DNA from: Austropuccinia psidii | Lineage: Eukaryota; Basidiomycota; Pucciniomycetes; Pucciniales; Sphaerophragmiaceae | NCBI GenBank assembly: GCA_023105745.1 | Contig: JALGQZ010000011.1 | Span: forward strand, 49,958,698 to 50,022,697 | Direction of reading: 5' to 3' | DNA: 64,000 bases | Part shown: positions 49,490-61,527 of the stretch, in pieces | Numbering within the stretch: the first letter of the stretch is position 1 | Layout: each line of letters opens with the position of its first letter | Notes under the pieces: generated by a model | What the model was told of the DNA's origin: nothing | What the model saw: the letters and a program-made list of their open reading frames with translations, nothing else | Database searches by the model: none | Translations under genes and position numbers: made by a program

Positions 49490-51641
49490 TAATTTTAAAT
49501 TAAGTTTTTTTATTTTATTCTCTTTTTTAAAGATTAATTTTGACTGGTTAGTATATTTAAATGTAGAAAAGAATTTCAAGTGGATTTTCAACTAGATAGA
49601 GCACAAATATTTTCAACACAGTTTTCTTGAATGGTAAAGCCTCTTTTGAACATTATTGAGCTTATGAATTATTTATTGACCAATTTATTTTGAGATTTTC
49701 AAATATAATATTTCAAATAAAAGTCAATTTTAGGCTTTTGGTTTCAGTTATTTGAATATTTCAAAAAATCTTGGTTTTTTTTCCTTTCAGATCAATAGGA
49801 AAATTCCTGAATGATCTTTTTGGTCAGATTATTTATGTATGTCTCCTATGAAGGGTAACTCAAATTTTTTATTTTAAAATTTAAAAGCCTAAGAAAAATA
49901 ATTATTCTCAGCTTTCTGCTTTATATTTATTGAACAAACTCAAAAAACAATTTTTCTTTCAAAAAAATATTCTTTGTCTGAATTCAAAAGAAAGAAAGAT
50001 GTAAAACATATCAAATGAGAAATTTTAGCTGGTTTGGGTATCAGACTATAATTGATGAGGGAAATATTAAGGAAGCCATATTTAATGTTGTACAGAACTT
50101 CCTGGAACAGTGTCCCAGGCAAATTAGTTCTCAAATACAAGGTAGATATCCAATAAAACATTTAAGAATATAAGAGGGTATTTAATACAAAAATTGAACT
50201 TGAATCTTTACTAATAGCCTATAAGCTACATTTCCAAGATTTATACCTGTTTGTTTTTATCAAGAGCTTAATTCCTTAGATTATTTTTTAATTTATTCTT
50301 AGAACAAAAACTAATTTTTGCAAACCCTCAGTAATTATTGACATAGGTTACTCATATATATTTGGAATTTTGCTAATTTTTTCATATAATCCAAAATCCT
50401 AAGTCAAACTTATATGAAAAGGATTTCAAAGCTTGGGCTAGTTAGAGATTGATTATTGTAACTTTTTGAATAAATGAGATTAAGATCGTTTTTTTTAATA
50501 AACTCCTTCATCAGAGGCAGAAGATAATCTGAAAACCAGCTTCTTTTGAAGCCTTGTTTTTGATTTAAATTCATGTAAAATACAATGTATCACTGATTTT
50601 GATAAGAGGGAATTTTCACGCTTGAATTCTAAAAAACTCCAATCTTACCACTGAGAAATGTAGATGTTTTTTCCAAATTTATTTTTTGTGTTTTTCAGGA
50701 TAGTAACTAGATTAAAGGTGAATATCTTCATTCATTTTGTATTATTGAATACTGTTTCATTTTTTAAGAAAGGATAAAGTCTAGTTCATCTAAATTTCTT
50801 CCATTATGAAAAAGGATTCTTTCTTTTTTTTGAAGTACTTAGTTAGCTTCTATCCATTACAATAAGGCTTAATTATTTTTTTATTAAAAAATATTCTCAA
50901 TATTATATTTAAGATTCAATAATCCTTTATCTAAAAGAAAATTGGAGCTTATGAAAAATAAAACAAATAATATCTTAATATAAGATGATAATTTTGCATA
51001 AATATTTTTAATTACATTGATCAAGAGATTTTTATATTATTCAAAGAACAAAGCCTTAAGAGTTTTTGACCCTCACTAAAACCCAAGTTGTTTAAAAAAT
51101 TTTATTCAAAGAATAAGAATAAAAAATGAAATTCAAGCAATGAAAAATAAAAAGAATAATTTGAATACTTATTTCAATTTCAAAAAAAAGTGAATCACTA
51201 ACCCTCATTATGCTTCATTATTTTCCAGAAAAAAAAACCTGATTATGACTACTTTAATTTAATAACATTAAGAAATAATGAAGAAGGAAACAAAGAATTT
51301 TCTTTGCTTGCATTGTGTGAATGATTGAAAAATCAAGAGAAAAAATTTAATATTTTTGGTTTTTCATGAAGAATAATTATATTTTTTGATTGTTTGATAA
51401 AAAAGTAACATTTCTTTGAGATATTTTTGTCTCAAAATCAAGATATCCTGAGATATTCATTTCTTTTTTTTCAATCTCTCTTTCACAAAATACTTATAAT
51501 TTACTCATTTTTAATCTTCTTTGTAAACGATTGTTTTTTTTAAAAAATATAGAATTATGAGTTAGTACAGTTTTCTCCTTAATATCATCTTAGACAGAAA
51601 AGAAGGGTTTTTCAAACCAATCTATAATGAGTATTATACAC
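49490..51641. other. AT-rich DNA, no feature recognised
   Basis: No gene, terminal repeat or RNA could be supported. A 73-codon minus-strand ORF at 49940-50161 is unsupported. Confidence 0.5.
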
Positions 51642-51642
51642 C

Positions 51643-51810
51643 ATGAGAAAAATGGCTACACCTGACAGCAGTTGTTAAATTTTGATAGTAGCTTGGACCC
51701 TTCCTCTAAGCTTGGTTGAACCCAGGATTTAAATATTTGGTCTTATTCCAAGTTATTTCAAGCCACTGGAATATTAAATAATTTGAAAGATTTTCTTGCT
51801 TTTTTGATAA
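51643..51810 (+). pseudogene. Coding-like motif of 4-kb repeat, copy 2 left end
   Basis: Plus-strand reading MRKMATPDSSC, stop, ILIVAWT...VEPRI, stop, ...YFKPLEY. It resembles MRTVATPDSRYC...IFKPQ of 46472-46717 (minus strand). Stops show it is dead. Confidence 0.4.
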
Positions 51811-52224
51811 ATTGGACTAGTTATATATTATATAATAGGAAAACTGTTTCCATTTCTATTTAAATCTTAAATAGAATATTATTCTTTCTAAAAAATTTAA
51901 TCTAAGATTATACTCTCAATTTAAATACTTCAATTTTTTTGAAGTCCAAAATGATTCAAAGCAGGATTTACAAATGAATAAATCATTCATCTTCATATAT
52001 TCATGACTTATGATTCCTTTATAACAATATCAATTCTTATTTCTCACTTAAAAAATAGCTTGAAAATATTAAAATAAGCTGTTTTTAACTGGAGCTTCTG
52101 CTAAAGAAACCGGATTGTTGAATATTCTTGTTTCACATATGGCTTAATTTCTGTGACCTTAGAAGCAAAAGATGAAGTATTTGGGACTTTTTTTAATAGA
52201 ATTATTTCCAAAGAAAATTCATAT

Positions 52225-52249
52225 TATATATATATATATATATATATAT
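52225..52249. repeat. (TA)12 microsatellite
   Basis: Uninterrupted alternation of T and A for 25 bases. Confidence 0.95.
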
Positions 52250-52590
52250 TATTGATTTGTATTTCTGGAACTTAAGCTTCTCTTTTCTTTTTTTTCTTTT
52301 TCTGATTCTTTTGTATCCGCAATCAATTTCATCAGCTTTTACTATTAAGTCCAAAAATTCCTTACTCTTGTATTTTTGAAAGTATTATTTCTCAATTCAC
52401 AAGACAAGTAGTGGGCTTTATGAATTACAGCCTCTGAAGCTGGAAGAAATCAAAAAAATTCAAAGAAAATCATATTAAAGGGCCTGTAATGTCTGCTACT
52501 GTAAATTTTCTTACAATCATCAACAAATTTACAGTAGGACCCATTACAAGTCCTGTTCTGTAACAAATTAGAAATTTGTTAGTAATGTTA

Positions 52591-52993
52591 CAATAGCGGG
52601 TAAGGCTACTTCCCAATACCTAAAAATCAGGATATTTTTGGGGGAAGCCCGTACTGGTCCAGAACATAATCCAGCTCTTTTTCAGGTTTTTTTTTCTGAT
52701 TCCTGAAATGAACGGGGGATGGGATGGGTCAAGAAACCCAAACACAGTAAACAGTCAAAAAAGTACAAAACACATTAAGTGAAATAAACTTGAAAGAAAA
52801 TTCAAAAAAGTATCAAAACAAGAAATATGAAATAATGCAAACTATTGGTTTCCCCTCTCAGGTAGGCGGGCTTTGGGATAAATAAATAAAAAATCACAGG
52901 GTTTCAATCCAGGTGCGGTATGGGACAGGCCAAACCTTCCAGGAATTCCATGGGCGGAAGCCTTAGTAGCAGGCCTTAAAAATCCTGCTACTG
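52591..52993. mobile_element. MITE-like insertion with CAGTAGCAGG inverted ends (403 bp)
   Basis: Left end CAATAGCGGG and right end CCTGCTACTG are inverted copies (CARTAGCRGG), and an inner AAGGCT.CTTCC / GGCGGAAGCCTT pair also matches in reverse. The flanking 8-mers are TAATGTTA and TAATTTCA (six of eight equal), as might be left by a hAT-type 8-bp target duplication. It is clearly GC-richer than its surroundings and is absent from copy 1 of the host repeat, where only a 29-bp palindrome stands. No transposase is encoded. Confidence 0.55.
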
Positions 52994-53834
52994 TAATTTC
53001 AAATGAAAACCAAAAAGATAAAATTGAAATTAAATTAAATAAAAATATAAAAAAGTAACTCAGGGAAATTTAAAAAAAACATAAAATAATCAAAATAACA
53101 CATCACCAGCTAAAATCGATAAAAGCGCTCAAAAGAGTTAAAGATATTGAATTAGACTAGAAGAAAGATAGTGCTTCCTATTTCCTTTATTCAGAAAATA
53201 TAGAAATAAAAGCTTGATATCAATAATAGTAAAAAATTCATCACACATTTTATAGAGTTTTATCCTTCTTTTTTTGAGACATTTCTGTCATTTTATTTGA
53301 TATATTTGCTAAAAGAGCATTTTTTAGATATTCTTTGTGGGTTTTTTGTTTATTATTTTCTTTCAAAAATGCAATCAAAGATAATTTATGTCATCAAAAA
53401 ATTTTTGAAAGACAAATAAGAGTTTATTCATTCAATATCATGCTTATTAAACTAATCCAAAGTGAGAATTATTTGAATTCTTGAAAGAATGAAGGAAAAG
53501 TTCACTTAATATGTGAGCCTTTGAGATATGACTACATATCCAAAAATGTCACAACAAAATTTCTGTAATAATTATACTTATAATAATTATCTCAAAAATT
53601 AGTAAAATACCATAAATAAGTACAAAATCAGAATCAAATCCTAATCTAATGAATAAACATGTGAAATAAATTACATCATTAGATTCCTCATGGTAAAATA
53701 CACATATGTCATTTTTATGGCATATCTGAAAAGTCAATAATTACTGAATTATAAGTAATAATACCTTAAAAAAGGAACAAAACCTCATTTAACTCAGAAA
53801 CCAATAAAACAACATGTAAAATAAATTGTACCAT

Positions 53835-55263
53835 TGTCAGGATATACTATGATAAAGGTATAACTAGGCTAATTACAACTCTAACTGTGTATGTGACACG
53901 GCAGAAAATGATTTAAAAAAGGTTTATAAAGGTTTATAATGAGATAAAAGGGTTCTACTATTGAGGAATAGTGGTGTTGAGCGCTATTGAGAACCCTGGG
54001 TGCAGGCTTTATCTGTTGGATTACAATAATAAAGTCTACAATAATTAAAGATTATAATTATACCTGATTATTTAACCAAGAGTAAAACTGTTTTTGACAG
54101 TTTACTACGTAGGTTATTCAAGAGCAGGATGATGAAAGGCTTTTGGCTGTGAAAAGCCCTCTTTTTATCCTAAAATTGAGGTGGAAAGGCTGCTAGACCT
54201 TTCCACGTAGAGGAAGTGAAGATTTTTCACTCTCTATGACAGGCTTGTGGTTTGCAAACAGCCTGTATACCCTGTATTGGGCTCAGATGTGGTTTTGAAA
54301 CCACATCTGGGCAGTTTTCACCAATACAGGGTGAAAATTTTCATCTGGGGACCTCACAGCCTGATTCTGACGTGTATGATGCGTAGAATGCTGTACAGAA
54401 ACTGTATGGGACCCCAGTATTGACTGACATATGAGGTATTGAAGTAAAAACATGCTTCTTTGTCTATTTGACACCTCATATTCATGGTTATGGGATATTA
54501 TCCCATGGTAAGGCTGTATCTGACAGCAGGTGGGATTTTGACCTTAAAATGGTCATAACTCTGTCAGTTTTTGAGATATCAAGCTCAAAGTTGGTTCATT
54601 GAATAGCTCTGTATGGGCCCTACACAATGGTACCCAACTTGACATGGTTATCATTAAATATGACAAAGTTATCCCATGTACAAGTATTTTTGTACATTGG
54701 TGTGGTCAGGTCAAAAGCTGTATTAAGCTTGTTTGGCCAATAACCTCTGTTGTAGTTGAGTTATGAGGAAATGGATGGCACCATCAGATAGCCCTGATTG
54801 TGCTCTTTCCAAAAAGACTCCACTTTAGATATCTCACACTAAAACTGTAAAAGTTAGATGAGAGGTGAATGTTTTGTTCAGCCTTATTTGGTCTGAATTT
54901 GCCCATAACTCAAGTGATACTGGTGCTAGCTCAGTTTGGCTGGTACCATTGGATAGCCCTGGCTTAGAGCTTCATTTTGAATACCCATTTGATGGGGTTA
55001 AGCCTCTCCTTCTAGATTTTAGATGAGAGGTGAAAATTAAGGTTTATGCTCAGCAATAACTTTGGGCAGGAATAACTTTGTTATTTCTTGTCCTATGATG
55101 ATGGGACTTGTATATTTGGAAAGGGGTGAGTTTCCCCTTTCTTTTGATACCTTTTGAGCTAATTTGGCTCAGCTCCATGTTTTGGTGGTATTTTGGCTAT
55201 ACCATTGGTTTATGGTATTTTGGCTGTCATGCTTGTGCTCTGGTTTTGAGTCACAGGCTGACA
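53835..55263 (-). mobile_element. Solo LTR, family 2, nested in family 4 LTR (1.43 kb)
   Basis: Ends TGTCAG...CTGACA; flanked by a perfect 5-bp duplication, ACCAT (53830-53834 and 55264-55268). The interrupted family 4 sequence continues on both sides as in the uninterrupted copy near 22360. Orientation is taken from 1862-3217, where the polypurine tract shows minus. It is less mutated than that copy, so it is probably younger. Confidence 0.9.
54139..54332. repeat. String of five hairpins in the family 2 LTR
   Basis: Successive perfect inverted pairs: GGCTTTT/AAAAGCC (54139-54158), GTGGAAAGG/CCTTTCCAC (54181-54206), AGTGAA/TTCACT (54215-54231), CAGGCT/AGCCTG (54240-54265), then a two-stage stem ACCCTGTATTGG/CCAATACAGGGT (54269-54280, 54321-54332) enclosing CAGATGTGGTTT/AAACCACATCTG (54284-54309, 2-base centre). 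Confidence 0.85.
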
Positions 55264-56931
55264 ACCATTGTTTTTTCATAAACATATACATATCAAACAA
55301 TTATAAAGTTATTCTCTAAAGTCAATACTTAAGAAATTAAGCTGAATATACGCACTTTTTTGGGCAATGCATATATTGATGGTTTTTAGCTAATATCTCT
55401 TGAAATATACAAGATAGAGAGATAGACCAAAAGTAAACTCACCGCGTACTTACTGTAGGAATACATATATGAGATTGATTTAACAAGTTATAAACAAGGT
55501 TAAAACTTGTAATGGATTATTGAATAAAATCAATGGAGCTGTTGACCACTTTGTTGTGAAAATGGTCCAAACTTAAAAAAAGTAGACAGTCAAATTCTAC
55601 TAGCTCATACTTGAAGAATGATGTAATTCTTATTATAATATTCAAGGTATAACCCCTTGAAATCATGGTTTGAAGTTCAAAATATTATATTTTGACAGAA
55701 AAGATGAGTTACAAGAAAAATCATCAAAAATAGAGTTTGATGATGTAATAAAATTCTTTTGGAAGTTTAATAAGGACATTCCAAGCTATTAGAATCCACT
55801 CTCAGAATAGCTGTAGCGTGTATTAATTAAAAGTCATTAATGATCAAAGTTTAAGCTTAAAATTGATCATTTATGATCACTCACTGTCATCTTATTTTAA
55901 GTTTAACAGTCATATAAGTGATAAACTGGTGAATACTGCTATATTATGATTAATACTGATAAAATCCATGAATTTTAGGCTTCTGTTAAGCCTATGATGT
56001 CATTAAACTTAGAGGTATAGTGATAACTCTAAATAATGGCATAATGATGAGATTAGATGGTTCAATCATGATGTAATCATCACTAAACGTTAAAATACTG
56101 ATCATTTCTAGTAGATACCATCAGTACACATCTACTAGAAGCCTACTGGACTCTAGAAGGGAGGTATTTACTATAAATAGAGCTCTTTTTACTCTATTTT
56201 CCCCTCAGACATATCAAAACATTAAAACAATTAGATTAAAAAGGTAAAATCTTTATTCTTTATATATAAATCCATTATATTATTGAAACCGAAGTTAATC
56301 TTAATTATAATCATCATATTTGACATGATTACTCTAATTTTTCCACTGTTTTGTTAAATTTCTCTTGAAAACCTCAAATCCACGTAAAATCAAGAAAATT
56401 TATAATTCCTCTTGTTTTTTATTTTAAATACAATTTAAACAAGTTTTATTTATATTTTTTGGCATAAAATTATTCAAAGTTATTATACTAAGTGTTAAAA
56501 GTAGCTTATTCTCTCTTATTATGATAATTTTCTCCTTATTATTACCTTAATAATTCTTTAATTGATATGAATAGTATTTATATTGATTTATAACTTTAAT
56601 ATTGGTAATATTATTGTTATTAATTGTTTTTTATTAATGAAAAACAATTTTCTATGCCTTTATTGCTTGTTGGTAAAAATAATAAAGTGCTTTTAAATCT
56701 ATTAATTATTCTCTATTAATATATTTACTTATTATATTATTTACTTCTAATATAAAGTATATTATTTTATTTATTCAATAATATAATTATTTCTATGCCT
56801 TAATTATAAGAATTCTTTATTATTATATTTATTTTTATCTTATTTCTTTTATTTATAAGGACATTTGGAGTACAATAAGTAAAATATTGGTAATTTTTAC
56901 TTATTGTTTCATAGTCAAACCTTACATAATA

Positions 56932-57319
56932 TCTGAAATCTATCTGCCAATATAGCATAGGATTAATTAAAAAAATATGAAGGCTTGATCTCCCTGTAAT
57001 TCTGTTCAAATAATGTCAATATTCAGATTGATTACATTTCTTTACTTCTTGTAGGCTCAGAAGATTTTTCCCTTATTGTCAAATAGATATATTTGCATAT
57101 TTGTTTCCTATTTTCATTGATAAAATCATATTATTCATGATTTGTTTTGATGCATAGTAAATTCTTTGTAGAAAAACCTCAAATATGGATTTGACAATTT
57201 CTGAAAAGATGCTTTTCACAAGTTTCTATCAAAACATAATATTTACTGGGTTAATTTTGTGAGAAATTCTTGATAATTAAAGTTTAATACTTGAGAGATT
57301 CTTCAGAAACTTTTTTTGA
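56932..57319. other. Part of 4-kb repeat copy 2, no gene
   Basis: Lies between the family 4 LTR and the next clearly matching block of the 4-kb repeat. No independent feature seen. Confidence 0.4.
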
Positions 57320-59109
57320 TTCTGCTTGGACATGGCTCTGAAATGATATTTGTTCCACTTAAAGCTCAATTCCCCAAAGGATAAACCTTATTTCTGTGGA
57401 ATAAACGTTTTAAATATGAATTTAATCAAGTCTTTTAACTTTTTTTAAGGATAAATACCAAAGAGAAACAAGAGATACTCTCATTTTATATTTTTAAAGA
57501 ACTTTAAAGAGATGCATATACAGTTTGTTTAGCTTGAATTTATAAACAGCTGATTATTATGAATTTATCATTATTTTAGGTTTTATGAGTTTATTGACAT
57601 AATTATAGATTTAAAAGCCTCACAGGAGCTTTATAGATAGACTTTGAGAACTAGACTTGTTAAAAGAGCATATTTATAAAAGGAATTTTTCCTAAATATT
57701 ATTTAGGGGTCTTATCATTCTAAAGAAATCTAAATGAGTTGTCTCAGTTAATTATAAATATGTATTTTTTGATTTTTTTCAATGGCTATTTAATTCATAT
57801 ATCCTTTTGAAGTCAATTATTTATAATAGAATATAAGAGTGTCCTGAATAACTCGTTGGAAACTTCAATTAATGTAGAGAAATTAAAAATCTCTTTTATG
57901 CATCACTCCTGATAATCTGAGTTTGTAATTATGTAGTAATTATAAATTCAAAAAGCTATTTTAAAATGATAAAAGTTATCAAAGTGTCAATTACATATGA
58001 AATTTTATACTTTCGCTTGAATGGAGAGCTCTTTTTATATCCTAATTATTACAAATTGACTACATATTAATCATATTGAATTCAAAATTCAAAATAGCTA
58101 TAAAATAAAGTTAAAAAATCAATAAGTATTATTTGGAAATCTTTCTTAATGTAATGCTTTCAACTAATTGAATAATTGATAAAAACAATGGTTGGCTATA
58201 TTGGCACATGAAGATTACCTTTCCTAGATTTTTTGAAAAAACTTGCATTCTTTTAGCTTCACTTTATTTCTTGATACATATCTTACCCTAATTTCCTCAA
58301 AATAACAGCTTCAATGATATTTGTTTTACACATATTCTAGTAAGAAATTAGATCAAGAAAATCATTTCATAATTCATAATGCCTCCACAGAACTTCAAAA
58401 ACTGAAGCTGAATTGGTATTAAGAAAATATAAGTCTAGTTATTCACAAACCTTAAGAATCTTACAGTTATATTTTTATGAATATTCAAAATGATGGTATT
58501 AAGCCATGTTTTTTATATAAAGTTCAGACTTATTTTTAGCTTACACCATGGAATACTATAACACAAAAGTCCCCAATTCTAGAATTAAAACCTAAAATTC
58601 CACTTTTAATATTTATTTCATCTAGTTATTGGTGGAAAAATGTGCTTCAAACCAGCTTATGGGCCTATATTACATTTTTATTGTCCTCTCCTTAAAATGA
58701 CTTTGTATAATAAATACTGAAAGCTTTTTCTAATTTTAGGCAAAAGCTTCATCTGAAAAGAGACAAAAAAGAAGGTATATAATTTATCACAAAATACATA
58801 TTTAAATAACAGAAAACAATAAAATGGTATGGTATATTGTTAATTATATTTATATGCTAAAAAATCACCAAAGTCCCCAAGACCTTTTATCATTGATGAC
58901 AATATTCTTTCAAAGCTAAAGGATTCAAACTTAGATATTATTTATCCGTGAGCTCCCATAAGCTAGCTTGAAAGTATAGTATATATGTAAAAGTCCATGA
59001 GCAAATCCCCAGTGGTTTAGTTCTTTGTAAATGAACTGATAAAACTTGATAAAAGAGATTTTAACAAATGGGATATCAAAGTTAGTTCTTAATAATATAT
59101 TCTTGAGTT

Positions 59110-59300
59110 ATTGAGCTTTGACAATCCTGACCAAACACTGATATTGAGCCAAACAAGTTGTGAATGTTTTGCTTAAATTTTCTTCAAAGGTTCTATTTCT
59201 AAATTTAGTTTCTTTCCTATCTCCCACATTAATCAAATATATCTCTCATTTCAAATTCCAAATGCAAAACCTAATTTCAGGTTTAGCCACTTTGCTCATG
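59110..59300 (-). pseudogene. Coding-like relic of 4-kb repeat, copy 2 right end
   Basis: Minus-strand reading KVAKPEIRFCIWNLK, one TGA in place of the Trp codon of copy 1, then EIYLINVGDRKETKFRNRTF and AQYQCLVRIVKAQ. No gap is needed relative to 46472-46717. The Trp-to-stop change shows it is dead. Confidence 0.42.
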
Positions 59301-59703
59301 TTGATAAATATTATTCTTGGAAGAAAGTTTCAAAAAAAATGGTTTTTTTCTTAATTTTAGTAAAGGAATATGGTATTACAGTTCATCTAATCCAATAATA
59401 TTCCTAGAAAAAATCCTTCACTTTCAAGCTTTGTATGAACTAATTCTATTCTTTTGAGAAAAACCCACATAAAACATCATCAGTTATTTCTAAACATAAT
59501 ATTGAAATTTTAAATTTGAAAAAGATGAATTCAATTAATGTTTTTATTTTCACTCAAGAGACCATCAAACTTAAAAATTCAAAGGAGAAAAAACATTCAA
59601 ATTCACAGAACTATTATATTTCAATTTTTGAATTTAAATAACCCAAATATTTCTTAGCTGAAGTGTTTTAATGGTAAAAAAGAGATAAGTCACTATTTGA
59701 TAC
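59301..59703. other. AT-rich spacer, no feature recognised
   Basis: Between the 4-kb repeat and family 1 copy C. Nothing supported. Confidence 0.5.
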
Positions 59704-61505
59704 TATAAGGTGTGGATATGAAACTTTGATTAAAAATCAAGTACTTTTCCTGTCCTCAAAATTTGTATAAGGTAAAAATCAATTAAAAGTAGTAAGAAAT
59801 ATTATTTTTAAGAGAAAAACCGCCTAATTTATTGTTTATAACTTTATTAGTATAAAACAATAATATTATAAAGATTTATTGTTTTACCAACAATAAAAAT
59901 TTATCCAAAAAAACTCTACAGGAGATATTTAAGGCTACAAAAGAAATTTCGTCAAGAGCAATTTCAATTGGAATTAATTGAGAAAAGAAATTCGAGAAAT
60001 TAATTAAAGAACAAAGTCTTTAAAAATATTATTAAAGAAAAAAATACACCCAAAAGTGACCAGAGTGAATTTGGAAACAAAGTGACAAAGTTTACAGTGA
60101 TGAAAGATGCTTTAATTCACTTTTGGGGTGGTTCAGGGGTAAAAATAACTATAAGAGTTACAAACAATGATTATAATGATTTTTTCACGTGGTTAAAAGT
60201 TTTAAAATGATTTAAAAAATGTGGTTGGAATCTTTTATTGATTGGTTTAACAATGTTTAAACTAATTATAAAAGGAAAAGATTGTAACATGAAGAGAAAA
60301 GTGGGGCAAAGAAGACATTCTTTTATAACCATCAATTTTCTTACTCCAAAGGTAATATTTACTCTTGTCAGTCGTGAAAAACAGTCTGACAACAGAAAAG
60401 CCAGTTATGGCATCATTGAACCTTGGTTTAGACCAAAAAAGGGCTGGTTTAAGCCATTTTTAGCCATTTTAGACCCTTAAATCAGCCATTACTATAGCAA
60501 TACCTCATCTAGAGCCTTCAAAACACGTCAGAATTTGTGTAAGAGACGTAGAAGCCAGTTAAAACTGTTTTTACTATGATTGTTTTATCTTAAGGGTAGT
60601 TTTACCCTCTTGGCAACAGCTAAAACTACCCCAGTTGGTATCAAAACCTCATCATCAATTGAGTCCACAGACCCTGTAACTCAATTCCAGGCCAAAAGTG
60701 ATGAACGTTTGCGTGAATTTTGACACCACACACCTGTCAGCAAGGATTTTGGGGGTCTAGCTCCCCCTTAGAGCTGGAGTTCCTTTCCCCCCCCAAATTT
60801 AATCTTTCCAATTTATTTTTCCTTTAATTCCTCATCATGTATTATACTTATAATTTACATATGTAATTCAATTGAGTTGTACAGTTCAATACAGTAATAA
60901 TTGATACCTCATATGTAAATCAAAGCTCACTTATGTAATACACATTCACATTTTGACATTTCATTTGAATTCAATTGAAAATACTTTAATTCCTCATAAT
61001 TTCTAAAATATGCACAACACCTCAATTTTAACACAACTTTTGGTGATTAACACTACATGTGATGTGAATTAAATTAAAGTTTTGAGGATTTTCAATTTTC
61101 ATACAGAAAATACTAAAAACTTAATTTAAGCTTATTTAGAGTTGAGCTACAAAATTTTCACTCAGAGGTGACCCCACCTGATTTTTTATGAGGAATCCAA
61201 TGGTGAGATAATTTTCATATACTTATTTATTGGATAAAAAGTCATAATAATTTTCATTTAACTTTTTTCCAAATTTATTTATTTTTTTACAATTTTGTTA
61301 AAAATTCATTTTTACTTAATTTTTTCAAGTATAAATGTTATTTTATTTAAAAATTGTAATTAAATTTGTTAATTTTGAATATAATTTTATATTTATATTT
61401 TGATTTTTATTTTAATAATATAAATAAACTTATCTTATTTATATTTATATGTTAACTTTGTATTTGTGGTCTTTTGGGTATATGAAATTACCTCTAAGGC
61501 TCACA
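59704..61505 (-). mobile_element. Family 1 copy C, 3' LTR
   Basis: Minus orientation TGTGAGCC at 61505 to about CACACCTTATA at 59704. TATA-like TATAAAAGAATG on the minus strand at 60316-60327. Aligns with 7226-9030. ORFs at 60171-60392 and 60238-60480 are shadows. Confidence 0.88.
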
Positions 61506-61517
61506 TTCCCTCCCCCT
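61506..61517 (-). other. Family 1 copy C polypurine tract
   Basis: Minus-strand AGGGGGAGGGAA directly before TGTGAGCC. Confidence 0.85.
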
Positions 61518-61527
61518 AAAAAGAATA

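Larger units (their letters stand above)
53512..56926 (+). mobile_element. Solo LTR, family 4, copy b, interrupted by family 2 LTR
   Basis: Starts TGTGAGCCTTTGAGATATG, ends AGTCAAACCTTACA, and is flanked by a perfect 5-bp duplication, TAATA (53507-53511 and 56927-56931). It aligns reversed with 20756-22695. Without the nested LTR and one copy of its duplication, it is about 1.98 kb. TATA-like TATAAATA at 56172-56179. Confidence 0.9.
51642..59300. repeat. Unclassified 4-kb repeat, copy 2, split by nested LTRs
   Basis: Left end CATGAGAAAAATGGCTACAC at 51642; right end CTCATG at 59300, whose reverse complement matches the left end. Subtracting the family 4 insertion plus one TSD copy (3420 bp) leaves about 4.24 kb, close to copy 1 (4.02 kb). 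The extra length is partly the 403-bp MITE-like insertion at 52591. The same order of blocks as in copy 1 is kept on both sides of the insertion. Confidence 0.6.

Noticed and set aside
54283..54474. 63-codon minus-strand ORF
   Set aside because: Runs through the hairpin string of the family 2 LTR; not kept in the 1862-3217 copy.
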